The notes under the pieces: generated by a model
Seen by the model: only the letters and a program-made list of their open reading frames with translations
Databases searched by the model: none
Told to the model about the DNA's origin: nothing
From: Candidatus Obscuribacterales bacterium
GTDB lineage: Bacteria; Cyanobacteriota; Vampirovibrionia; Obscuribacterales; Obscuribacteraceae
Assembly: GCA_019744775.1 (NCBI GenBank)
Contig: JAIETZ010000003.1
Coordinates: 613,732-677,731, forward strand
Direction: 5' to 3'
DNA: 64,000 nt
Shown here: positions 53,131-60,958 of the stretch, one piece after another
Position numbering within the stretch: the stretch's first letter is position 1
How the letters are laid out: each line of letters opens with the position of its first letter
Program-made: the position numbers and the translations under genes

Positions 53131-53847
53131 CTAGTCGAAATAGAGCAGCTCGAAGTTTTTTGGATCTGCAGCTTGCTGCAGGAATTTACCGTTGGTGCTG
53201 TCTTTTGAATAGGCCCTGTGCAGCAATTCTGTTGACAGTTGATCAAAACCTCGACGTTTAGCTATTCTGGCAAGCGCTGCAAAATTCTCTGCTTTGCGCT
53301 GGTCTTTGGGTACGTCATCAAGAACTTCTTCAATCCACTCAAGCTGTTTGATGCTTTTGCGTAGAGGCATAGCAAATTCCATCAGGCGTTCTTGTTTTTC
53401 TTGTTGTGTTTCTTGAGTGCCTTTTCGATAGTGCTCTTCTGCTTCGTCTAATTTACCCTGGCGCTCTTCTGTAACGGCAAGGTGAAATAAATGCTCTGCT
53501 GCTATTCCTTCAAAGCACTTTGAGTTATTGTCAAATATAACCAGCTTTTCTAATGCCTTTTCTGCGTCAGCAATTTGGTAGTTTCTTTCCATGCACCTGC
53601 TTGCACGGAATAAGTCATTACTGTACTTCGCCTTTGCTGCTTGAGCCTCAGGTCCGTTTCGTTGTGCCAATTCGAGCTCTTCGTCAGAAGTGAGAGGGCT
53701 GAAGTCAACGCCTTTACTAATTTCGATGGATAGACGGCAGACGCTATCCAGCGGATTGCGCGGTTCTTCGGCAGGCGTCAAATTGAGCAGCCTGTCCAGC
53801 TCTTTGCCAATATCTTTCTCGGACATGGCTCCATGATAGGGACGCAT
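53131..53847 (-). CDS. TPR-like cytosolic protein (238 aa)
   Basis: A charged, helical protein without signal peptide. Two or three degenerate TPR-like units are seen in the middle (AEKALEKLVIFDN; EHLFHLAVTEERQGKLDEAEEHYRKG). Starts are possible at ATG 53847 or ATG 53826 (MSEKDIGKEL); neither has a well-spaced ribosome-binding site. It lies divergent from the pseudo-protease/thioredoxin gene and convergent with cydB. I do not recognise a family. Confidence 0.65.
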   Translation of the reverse strand: MRPYHGAMSEKDIGKELDRLLNLTPAEEPRNPLDSVCRLSIEISKGVDFSPLTSDEELELAQRNGPEAQAAKAKYSNDLFRASRCMERNYQIADAEKALEKLVIFDNNSKCFEGIAAEHLFHLAVTEERQGKLDEAEEHYRKGTQETQQEKQERLMEFAMPLRKSIKQLEWIEEVLDDVPKDQRKAENFAALARIAKRRGFDQLSTELLHRAYSKDSTNGKFLQQAADPKNFELLYFD

Positions 53848-53991
53848 TAAATCAATGTCTGTGGTGGGAATCCCATGGCTGTGTTAATTCATAGCGGGAT
53901 TTTTAGGCTGATTGTGGGAAGTCCACCATTGAGCCGGACTGCATTTACCCCTAGACTGACCGCAGGTAAAAGGCACAAAAGGAAACCCATA

Positions 53992-55068
53992 ATGGCACCT
54001 CTGAACCCGTTAATTCCCAATTCCAGCGAACTGGAATCCACCCTCAAGCTTGAACAGAACGATATCAGGACACAGGCTGCGACGCGGCTTCTAGAAGACG
54101 TGCGCGGATCAGTTGTGAAAGTGATGGCGGGGACAGATACCAAATTTTGTTGCGATGGATTTTTCATCAATGATGGTACGGAAATTGTCACAAGCAATAA
54201 TCTCTTTCAGTCGGAAGACGCGATTAAGAATATTCAGATAGTTACAAATACTGGTGAAACAATTGCTGCGGAAATTGAGAAACGCCAAGATGGTCACGAC
54301 GAAGTAGTACTCAAATTGCCTGGTGTTAAGCCGGGCAGTCATAAGGGTTTGAAACTAGGCTCAAGTGATGAACTTGTTGAACGTGAAAGTGTTTATGTCT
54401 ATGGACATAAAGAATGGAATGCTCCGCCTGTATTAGCAGCTGGACGCGTGCAATCGCATTATTTTGTTGAGGGCGAAGATGTACCGAGACAGCAATTTAT
54501 CGACTGTGTAATGCCACCAGAAGTGGGCATGTCCGGCAGTCCGCTTATTAACGAAGATGGCGAAGTCGTCGGTATGTATCGTACGCAGAGAGAAACCAAG
54601 CCAAGCGCATCCCAAAATGTCTTGGTCAAATTTGATGATGTCTATGAAATCCAGAGTGTTCTGGATGGTAAAAGAGAGACTGCGTCTGCTGATGCCGCAG
54701 AGACTGTTGAAAAACCAACCGAAGCGCAACTGAAAGCCATTACCGACAAGGTTGGTAAGTTGACCAAGCCAACAGTTATTGAAATTGGTGCGGATTGGTG
54801 TCCGGCTTGCCAGAAAATGCAATCAACACTCGATAAAACTGAGAAGAAATATGGCGAAAGTTTGCAAGTCGTAAGAGTCAATTTTGACAAGGACAAGGAC
54901 TTCGCGCGGGCTTTCAACGTAAGGGCTTTGCCGACGGTAATTTATATAGGCGTTGGGCCGGATGGTGAGATATTGAGCCAGGAAGACAGCGTTGGTTTTT
55001 CGGAGTCAGCCTTCCAGCAGCATATCGACAAGTTACTTAAGGACAAGAAGCCTGAGACTAGTCCCTAG
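53992..55068 (+). CDS. HtrA-like pseudoprotease fused to thioredoxin
   Basis: A 358-residue protein with no signal peptide. Residues 25-225 follow a trypsin/HtrA-like fold: VRGSVVKVMAG, then FFINDGTEIVTSNNLF where the catalytic His of the usual TNAH is Asn70, then HDEVVLKL (Asp103) and GMSGSPLINEDGEVVGM with the serine at 181. The C-terminal thioredoxin domain (about 245-350) has GADWCPACQKM, an intact redox CxxC at 270-273, and the cis-proline ALPTVIYIG. The triad is broken, so the protease half is probably a binding module that brings a redox domain to a client. Start ATG at 53992 with AGGA nine bases upstream. Confidence 0.8.
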   Translation: MAPLNPLIPNSSELESTLKLEQNDIRTQAATRLLEDVRGSVVKVMAGTDTKFCCDGFFINDGTEIVTSNNLFQSEDAIKNIQIVTNTGETIAAEIEKRQDGHDEVVLKLPGVKPGSHKGLKLGSSDELVERESVYVYGHKEWNAPPVLAAGRVQSHYFVEGEDVPRQQFIDCVMPPEVGMSGSPLINEDGEVVGMYRTQRETKPSASQNVLVKFDDVYEIQSVLDGKRETASADAAETVEKPTEAQLKAITDKVGKLTKPTVIEIGADWCPACQKMQSTLDKTEKKYGESLQVVRVNFDKDKDFARAFNVRALPTVIYIGVGPDGEILSQEDSVGFSESAFQQHIDKLLKDKKPETSP

Positions 55069-55176
55069 CCCTAACTCCAGCCTTAATTAGATCGTCTGGA
55101 CAGGCGAGCCGCCTGGACCGTATCATGTCATCTTTGGAACCGGGCTCCGTTGCCCAGAACGTAAGGCCAGTCAGCC

Positions 55177-56394
55177 ATGCAGGGATTTGAACCCGCAAAA
55201 TTAAGCCGGCAAGTTATTACAAGCTGCTTTGTAGTGGCGGCTCTTGCCTTTCTGGTTGTTAATCTGGTCGTAGGCAAGACAGTAGGCGCCTCTGACGGAC
55301 GCATTTGCCGGGAAATGTTCAGTGAGAAGGAATATCACCAGCCGGGCTATGGTAGTTGGGCTTGGTGGTTGACCAAAGAATATGTCGATGCGAAGAATCC
55401 TGCTGATGTTGTTGTCTTAGGAAGCTCGCAGATTAACACTGCTGTTCTGGCAACTGACGCGCATGAATCACAACAAGTAATTGACACGCTGACACACAGA
55501 GAAATCACTTCACTAGAGCACAGGCTCAACAAAACTGTCGGTGATGGCAATCTAAGAGTATTCAACGCGGCAATAGCAGGTGCAGTGGCTTCCGACTATT
55601 ACATGGTGGCTAAAGCGTTGTTTGGTGGTTATTCCAAACCGAAGTTAGTGATTATTGGAGTTTCGCCACGTGACTTTATTGATAATGAATTGCCTGTCGC
55701 TAGTGCCACAGCTCCGTTTAATTACTTCAGTCGATTTGTTGATACCGGTAGGATGACTCAGCTAGCTTATCCGGATCCGATTGCCAGATTGAATGCGCAA
55801 TTAGGTATGACTTTTGATAAATTGCCATTGCGTCAAGTTCATTCTATTCTCGATACTTATTTGCTTGGACAGAAGAAGGAAGAACCCAAGAAACATTCCG
55901 GCAATGCTTTGTTGGCTGCTGTGTCTAATGCTGCGCAGGTCGTAAAACCTGGTGAGTGGATGATTCCGGCAAACATGCCGCCTATTTATGTCGATAATTC
56001 CTATGAATACGTAAAACGCTATAAAGACCCCAACCCGCCGAATTACCCTATTCAGTTGGCATTCTTCGATGAATTACTTTCGTGGCTGGCAAAAGAAAAT
56101 GTCAAAGTTTTAGTAGTGGGCATGCCGACGCGTCCGGAAAATCGTCAACTTTTGTCGCCGGCATTCTGGAGCACTTATAGACTGACGCTCAACACCCTTT
56201 GCCAAAGAAACGGTGCCTATTTTGTAGACGTGTCACATTGCAATGATTTTGAAAAATGCGACTTTGTCGATACAGTTCACATGAATGCATCCGGCGGAGC
56301 AAAAATCCTAGATGTGTTTGCCGAAGGAATTGCAAAACGTCAGGACTTGCTTGCAGCTATCAAACAAGACGCCAGTATCGCTTCAAGACCCTGA
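55177..56394 (+). CDS. Membrane-anchored SGNH-hydrolase-like protein (DUF1574-like)
   Basis: A 405-residue protein with one N-terminal membrane segment (about 12-33), then a domain with the SGNH block I motif VVVLGSSQINT (serine in GSSQ), an intermediate KPKLVIIGVSPRDF block and a C-terminal DTVHMNASGG holding the catalytic Asp-His pair. Similar proteins (DUF1574, AlgX/DltD relatives) modify cell-surface polymers, for example by acyl transfer. It would act outside the membrane. AAGG precedes the ATG. The 3' end overlaps the convergent gene by 12 bases. Substrate unknown. Confidence 0.75.
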   Translation: MQGFEPAKLSRQVITSCFVVAALAFLVVNLVVGKTVGASDGRICREMFSEKEYHQPGYGSWAWWLTKEYVDAKNPADVVVLGSSQINTAVLATDAHESQQVIDTLTHREITSLEHRLNKTVGDGNLRVFNAAIAGAVASDYYMVAKALFGGYSKPKLVIIGVSPRDFIDNELPVASATAPFNYFSRFVDTGRMTQLAYPDPIARLNAQLGMTFDKLPLRQVHSILDTYLLGQKKEEPKKHSGNALLAAVSNAAQVVKPGEWMIPANMPPIYVDNSYEYVKRYKDPNPPNYPIQLAFFDELLSWLAKENVKVLVVGMPTRPENRQLLSPAFWSTYRLTLNTLCQRNGAYFVDVSHCNDFEKCDFVDTVHMNASGGAKILDVFAEGIAKRQDLLAAIKQDASIASRP

Positions 56395-57369
56395 TTTAAC
56401 AGGCTTATTAATGACGACGCCGTCTGCAGTAATTTGTTTGACTGTGCCATCTTCAAAAATCTGTAAGAGCGAATCCTGATTTTCAGTAAGCTTGATGGCG
56501 AATTGCTTTGTTGTCGGCTGTTCTAGATAGACATCTTTGTTGTCTGTGTTTTGTTTGTATAATACCCAAGTGTGCTGTGTGCCCCAGAAAGAGTCCGCAG
56601 GCATTGGTTCTTTAGAGTCTTTGCACAACCATAATCCGTCTTGATCGCGGAATGTCTTCTGACCGCTTTCGGTTTGCTTATAGCGATAAAGAGTGCCGTC
56701 TTCTAAGGTAACACCGAGCATAAAGTAGTTGTCGCCGCCGCCGAGTCCTTTTTCGATTTGACCACCGTAGTATGGACTTGTGTTGTCTTGTGCTTCTTTC
56801 TCTTTTACCGCAAGCTCTATGTCGAAGAAGATTGGCACCGGTTTTTCTTTGACACCAAATCCATAGTAATCAGCAATAGCAGCAAATTCATTGAGCGATT
56901 TCTTGTTGACTGGAGTGCGCGCGCAGCATTGTGCTTGAAAGTAGAATTTCTCTGATGGGTATTCATCCATGCGCACTTCTGTCTGGCGCTTGAAACGACG
57001 GCACCGATAATAATTTGGTTCTTCTTCGCCTTTATTGTTTGTATAGTCTTCGCGACAAAGAGTAATTTGACGAGCGAGGTAGTCCCAGGGTTCGCCCAAC
57101 TTGACCTTGATAGCATGCTCGAAGCGTTCTTGACGCTCTTCGCGAGATAATTGCAGTATGGCGGCATTGTCTATTGGCTTGGCTAATTCCACATCTGACT
57201 CGTGGACTCTGTGCAGTTTTTGTCTCTTTTCCACTTGGAGGTTAAATGTCTCGTAGGCTTCTTTGTGGAAGTTGTCGGAAACAGAATCTTCCGCCTTTGA
57301 GGGAAGCGGCTGTTCGTTGTTGTCTCGGTGAGCTACAAGCCCGAATAAGGCTTTCATAGGATTTGCCAT
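56383..57369 (-). CDS. Hypothetical protein (328 aa)
   Basis: A soluble, charged protein without signal peptide or membrane helix. The N-terminal 90 residues are helical and Glu/Lys/Arg-rich, the middle contains a CCAR doublet and a CRR motif, and the last 150 residues look beta-rich (YYGGQIEKGLGGGDNYFMLG, then LLQIFEDGTVKQITADGVVI). No known domain is recognised. The ATG at 57369 has no clear ribosome-binding site. It is convergent and overlapping with the SGNH-like gene, and follows the GT-C-like gene by 112 bases on the same strand. Confidence 0.65.
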   Translation of the reverse strand: MANPMKALFGLVAHRDNNEQPLPSKAEDSVSDNFHKEAYETFNLQVEKRQKLHRVHESDVELAKPIDNAAILQLSREERQERFEHAIKVKLGEPWDYLARQITLCREDYTNNKGEEEPNYYRCRRFKRQTEVRMDEYPSEKFYFQAQCCARTPVNKKSLNEFAAIADYYGFGVKEKPVPIFFDIELAVKEKEAQDNTSPYYGGQIEKGLGGGDNYFMLGVTLEDGTLYRYKQTESGQKTFRDQDGLWLCKDSKEPMPADSFWGTQHTWVLYKQNTDNKDVYLEQPTTKQFAIKLTENQDSLLQIFEDGTVKQITADGVVINKPVKSGS

Positions 57370-57481
57370 AGTTCAAATTCTATAGGCAGATAGGCGAAAT
57401 TGGTTTGGGGAAAACCCCCATGTGGGCGCTTACTAGAACGGATATTCGGGTTAATTGGCGAGGTTGGATACTGGTTTTAAG

Positions 57482-58702
57482 TCAGGGGCGATAGAAACAG
57501 AGCCAAGCGCCTATCGTTGAAGCGGTGCTTAATCCAATTATTAGCCACGTTATTGCATTTCCGACTCGAGGCGTTAGGCGTGAAAAACCCGCCAGCAGCA
57601 AGGCAAAGACAGGAATCACCGAAGGGAATAGATAACGCCCGTGTGGACCGGAGACATTGGTTATAGTAACGTATAGCATTGAACCCAAGTGCAAGAGAAT
57701 GCATACGGCAAAGAGAATCCAAATGGCAGTCTCGGTACGATCCTTTTTCGGTAGTGTCGGCTTTGGCAGCCAACCGTAAATAGAAGCTGCTGTGATGCCC
57801 ATGTAAATGAAGTAAATCGGTCTCCACAAGTAGCGATTCATGTATCCAAAGAGACCCCAGAAATCAAACCAGACATAACGCCACCAAGCGTAACTGGTGA
57901 TCAATGGCCAAGGATGAACAATGACACCATCTTTGCGAGGCAATATTGTCGACCATGTTTGATACATAGTCTTGGAACCAAAGACATCGCCACCGAATTC
58001 GTAGAAGTTGCGCACAAACCACCAGAGGCTGATGCCGGTCATGCTTCCGAATGCAAATGACAGGCAAGCTGCAGAAGTTGAAAGTGATGCCGAATGGAGC
58101 CAGAGTGCTGCAGCCATACCGCCGAAAATTGCCGGAATTAGAACAAGTCCTGTTTGTTTAGCCAAGGCTACCCAACCAAGCAGAAGTCCGATGAGTAATG
58201 ATTTCTTTGTCGTTAGACCTCGTTTGATTGCGACGACCAAGAGGTAGAAGATGATGCTTGTGAGAGTTATTGTTGTGCTATCCGGATTGATGTAACTATT
58301 TACGAATACCAATTGCGGATGTACGACGATCAACAAAGGCAACGCCATTCTGTACAGCGGTTTGTCGGCGAATAATTCTTTGCCGATTTGAATTGCAGCC
58401 CAAAGCGTGCCTACTCCAATAAATATGCTGCCGACTCTAGCCGTTGTGTCCAGCATCGAAACGGGAAAGAATTTTGCTATGAGTAGATGTGGTGCGTAAC
58501 CAAACTGGGCTAACGATCCATAGACAGCCGGCGTGCCGGCGGCAAATACTTCTTCGTGTGTAGGTAGCCGCATGTTATCGAATAGGAAGCGGACCACCCA
58601 AAGATGATTGGCTTCATCGGGCGCTTCAGTTAACGGAAGCGTCAAAAGCCAAGCAAATCTAAAGGCAAAATAAAGAACGTAGAGCCACCAAGTTTTTGTC
58701 AC
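57482..58702 (-). CDS. Polytopic GT-C-like / DUF2142-like membrane protein
   Basis: A 406-residue protein with about ten membrane segments. After the first segment comes LPLTEAPDEANHLWVVRFLF, an acidic Asp-Glu motif in the first extracytoplasmic loop, as in GT-C glycosyltransferases and DUF2142 proteins, where these residues bind the lipid-linked sugar. The middle GWVALAKQTGLVLIPA block also fits. It would transfer a sugar to a surface glycan. Start GTG at 58702 with AGAGGA five bases upstream. The protein ends in a short basic tail. No nearby polysaccharide cluster defines its substrate. Confidence 0.75.
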   Translation of the reverse strand: MTKTWWLYVLYFAFRFAWLLTLPLTEAPDEANHLWVVRFLFDNMRLPTHEEVFAAGTPAVYGSLAQFGYAPHLLIAKFFPVSMLDTTARVGSIFIGVGTLWAAIQIGKELFADKPLYRMALPLLIVVHPQLVFVNSYINPDSTTITLTSIIFYLLVVAIKRGLTTKKSLLIGLLLGWVALAKQTGLVLIPAIFGGMAAALWLHSASLSTSAACLSFAFGSMTGISLWWFVRNFYEFGGDVFGSKTMYQTWSTILPRKDGVIVHPWPLITSYAWWRYVWFDFWGLFGYMNRYLWRPIYFIYMGITAASIYGWLPKPTLPKKDRTETAIWILFAVCILLHLGSMLYVTITNVSGPHGRYLFPSVIPVFALLLAGFSRLTPRVGNAITWLIIGLSTASTIGAWLCFYRP

Positions 58703-58901
58703 GTTGTCCTCTATTTATGAATGCTCTAGCGCCGATAATACCCGTCCGGCAAAACTCTTGGCTTTGCATTCTCTCATCTCACAATTTGTAATGCGATAGA
58801 TATGCTGCCAGCTTGGTGATAGAATCTTCTCAGCTACCCTGACAAGAAGCGTGGCACTGCTGCGAATCAAAGTCAGGTTGCCGAAGGCGAACACTCGAAG
58901 T
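58703..58901. other. Intergenic region, no gene seen
   Basis: The gap between the GT-C-like gene and tRNA-Ile is 305 bases. The left 199 bases show no open reading frame or RNA motif that I recognise and must carry the promoter of the tRNA; the right 99 bases are repeat copy D. Confidence 0.5.
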
Positions 58902-59000
58902 GAGGCAAGAGCGCTGGTGAAGCGGTCGCTGCCGAACGAAGCAGGATAAGCCGGATGGCAGGCGAAGGCAGAGGCGTTAAGCCGAAGCCGGAGCTTAAAA
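58902..59000 (+). repeat. Dispersed GC-rich intergenic element, copy D
   Basis: 5' module GAGGCAAGAGCGCTGGTGAA and GGTCGC, core GCCGGATGGCAGGCGAAGG, 3' end GAAGCCGGAGCTTAAA. It ends 8 bases before tRNA-Ile. Confidence 0.75.
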
Positions 59001-59007
59001 AGGATAC

Positions 59008-59081
59008 GGGCTATTAGCTCAGGTGGCTAGAGCGCACCCCTGATAAGGGTGAGGTCCCTGGTTCGAGTCCAGGATGGCCCA
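59008..59081 (+). tRNA. tRNA-Ile (anticodon GAT)
   Basis: A 74-base cloverleaf: acceptor GGGCTAT/ATGGCCC, D-arm GCTCAGGTGGCTAGAGC, anticodon stem CACCC/GGGTG with loop CTGATAA, T-arm CCTGGTTCGAGTCCAGG, discriminator A. The CCA is not encoded. A GATTTTTCC/GGGGAAAATC hairpin (59082-59103) follows directly and may terminate or delimit the transcript. Confidence 0.97.
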
Positions 59082-59107
59082 GATTTTTCCTCCGGGGAAA
59101 ATCAGCC

Positions 59108-59200
59108 GAGCAAGAGCTGCGGTGAGCAGGTCGCTAGCGAGGCGTCTATTGCCGGATGGCAGGCGAAGGTTGAGGCGAAGCCGAAACCGGAGCATATATA
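59108..59200 (+). repeat. Dispersed GC-rich intergenic element, copy E
   Basis: 5' module GAGCAAGAGCTGCGGTGAGC and GGTCGC, core GCCGGATGGCAGGCGAAGG, 3' end GAAACCGGAGCATATATA. It fills the space between tRNA-Ile and tRNA-Ala and ends one base before tRNA-Ala. Confidence 0.8.
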
Positions 59201-59201
59201 A

Positions 59202-59274
59202 GGGGGATTGGCTCAGTTGGTAGAGCGTCTCGTTTGCACCGAGAAGGTCAGCGGTTCGAATCCGCTATCCTCCA
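59202..59274 (+). tRNA. tRNA-Ala (anticodon TGC)
   Basis: A 73-base cloverleaf: acceptor GGGGGAT/ATCCTCC with the G3-U70 wobble pair that identifies tRNA-Ala, D-arm GCTCAGTTGGTAGAGC, anticodon loop TTTGCAC, T-arm AGCGGTTCGAATCCGCT, discriminator A. The CCA is not encoded. Confidence 0.97.
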
Positions 59275-59297
59275 AATTTTAGAAAATTAAATACAAC

Positions 59298-60950
59298 TTA
59301 GTCGTTTGCGGTCATAGGCATTAGACGCGCAAAGCGGATCATATTGCAATTGGCAGGACCCTTAATTGGTTTGTCGCCTTCGCCCCAGTAAGTGCCGGCC
59401 CAATAACCTGTGACTTTGTCGTCATCAGAAAGCATTAGGCGAATGACTCCCATGCCGACACCGTTGCGGTGCTTCTGTCCGGCTTTTGGTGGCAAGTATT
59501 CAGGGGTGAAGTGGTACGTTGTTGAGCTGTCTATGACAGGTAGTTCGACATAACGGTAGCCGTTATTTTCTTGAATATTTCCTGGTCGATTCATGACCAT
59601 CATTACGTGTCCTGTGTTTTCACCGCCTACTTCTTTCCAGGCGGCGATGTCGCCGGGTCGAAGATCTTTCCAATTGTCGATGCGCAGCCAGCCGCCTTCG
59701 GGTGCGCCGCTATCAAGGCTGTTGAAAAACGTGGCCCAGATTTTTGCTTGTGGATAACTCCAGTCGGGTTCGCGTGAGCGCACTTCCTGGTAGTGGCGTG
59801 GTGCTACTGCATGCACGATGTAGCTGATGAAACCGGAGCAGTCGGTATGTGCTTCAAGTGTGCCGTCGGATTCTTTTTCGATTTGCTGAGATGCAGGTAC
59901 TTCGTGGTGAACGTATTTCACATCGGTTGCGTTGTCGAATATGGATTCTGCCAATTTCAATGCTTGTTCGCTTAGCGGCGAGGCGGGTCCATTGGGATTT
60001 GTTTGTGGGGGTGTCGCCTGTGTATTTTGTGCGGGCGCATGCAATGCGCCCCTACTAGGACCGGGTACAGTCGTGACAGGTTGTGACACCATTTTAGATG
60101 ATGAGACGTGGCCGTTGGGGTTTGATTGCGGTGGTGCAGTCGTGATAGGTTGTGATGTCGTTTTCGACGATGAGCCGGGGCGATGATCATACAGCCAGTG
60201 AATTGCGTGTATTTCTGCTTGTTTGTAGCCGGGTGTTTCTTCTGGGTGCGGGCTAATGGACAAGACGCTGCCCTTGCCATACTGGGCGAGGATGATTGCC
60301 GGTGAATTGATCATCACTCCAGGCTGTCCGCCATCTCCCACCACTTCGCTGCGAAAATAGGCAAGAGTGGTAAATGTGTTTTCCGACTTCTGAGCGGCTG
60401 GAGCAAAGATAGGACCGTTTTCGTAGATGAGTTTGATGCGGTTTTGATTTATACCAAAAATTTCCATGCCGGCTTTGGTAAGTTCGATGTCGATTAACGG
60501 GCCATTATCAGGATCTACGCGATACCAATGATCACCGTCGGCTGTTTCAAGAGGAAAAAAGCCGAGATCGGTAGTGTCGTCAGATGAGGCAAGGTAGCCA
60601 CCGGCGCAGACGCCTAAATAAATACCTCCTTGTGACACAAAACGGCGAATGTTTTGCCGGGCTATTGCGCCCATGCTGCGAGATTCAGAAATTGCGCTGC
60701 CGCCGGGGATAACCAGTGCATCAAAATTGTCCAGCGCGCCATTGCGAATGTCGTCGTTGTATATTCGCTCCCAATAGATTGAGTCATCGGCGGTATTGCG
60801 AAATTCTTTGAGGAATTCATCGGGCTCGGTGCCGCCTCCAACAAAAATTGCCACTTTTATTCTTTCACTTTGACTGAATGCCGGAGTGAAGAGCATGAGG
60901 AGAACTAAACATGCACTTAGCGCGATCAGGTGTGTTGTGAGTGTTCTCAT
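59298..60950 (-). CDS. Exported BPL_N amidotransferase-like protein fused to NlpC/P60-like domain
   Basis: A 550-residue protein with a signal peptide (about 1-27, FTPAFSQS). Residues 31-258 are a class I glutamine-amidotransferase-like domain of the BPL_N type, with the nucleophile Cys115 in YLGVCAGGYL and His235 in SPHPEETPG. A Pro/Ser/Thr linker (257-330) contains an internal duplication and the translated 23-bp palindromic repeat (RGALHAPA). Residues 335-550 look like an NlpC/P60 or CHAP-type peptidase, with TDCSGF (Cys371) and NTGHVMMV (His448). It lies 8 bases after the related BPL_N gene, so the two form an operon. A wall-peptide hydrolase role is inference. Confidence 0.75.
   Translation of the reverse strand: MRTLTTHLIALSACLVLLMLFTPAFSQSERIKVAIFVGGGTEPDEFLKEFRNTADDSIYWERIYNDDIRNGALDNFDALVIPGGSAISESRSMGAIARQNIRRFVSQGGIYLGVCAGGYLASSDDTTDLGFFPLETADGDHWYRVDPDNGPLIDIELTKAGMEIFGINQNRIKLIYENGPIFAPAAQKSENTFTTLAYFRSEVVGDGGQPGVMINSPAIILAQYGKGSVLSISPHPEETPGYKQAEIHAIHWLYDHRPGSSSKTTSQPITTAPPQSNPNGHVSSSKMVSQPVTTVPGPSRGALHAPAQNTQATPPQTNPNGPASPLSEQALKLAESIFDNATDVKYVHHEVPASQQIEKESDGTLEAHTDCSGFISYIVHAVAPRHYQEVRSREPDWSYPQAKIWATFFNSLDSGAPEGGWLRIDNWKDLRPGDIAAWKEVGGENTGHVMMVMNRPGNIQENNGYRYVELPVIDSSTTYHFTPEYLPPKAGQKHRNGVGMGVIRLMLSDDDKVTGYWAGTYWGEGDKPIKGPANCNMIRFARLMPMTAND
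60033..60055. repeat. 23-bp palindromic dispersed repeat, copy 3 (inside a coding region)
   Basis: Identical to the intergenic copies at 8769 and 49001. Here it is read in frame on the minus strand as RGALHAPA within the linker of the BPL_N/NlpC-like protein. Confidence 0.85.
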
Positions 60951-60958
60951 TGTGGTCT

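Noticed and set aside
55160..55205. Sequence CAGGGATTTGAACCCGC resembles the T-arm of a tRNA read backwards.
   Set aside because: No acceptor, D or anticodon arms can be built on either strand around it, and it is the start of a well supported reading frame. Probably chance, although a tRNA remnant cannot be excluded.
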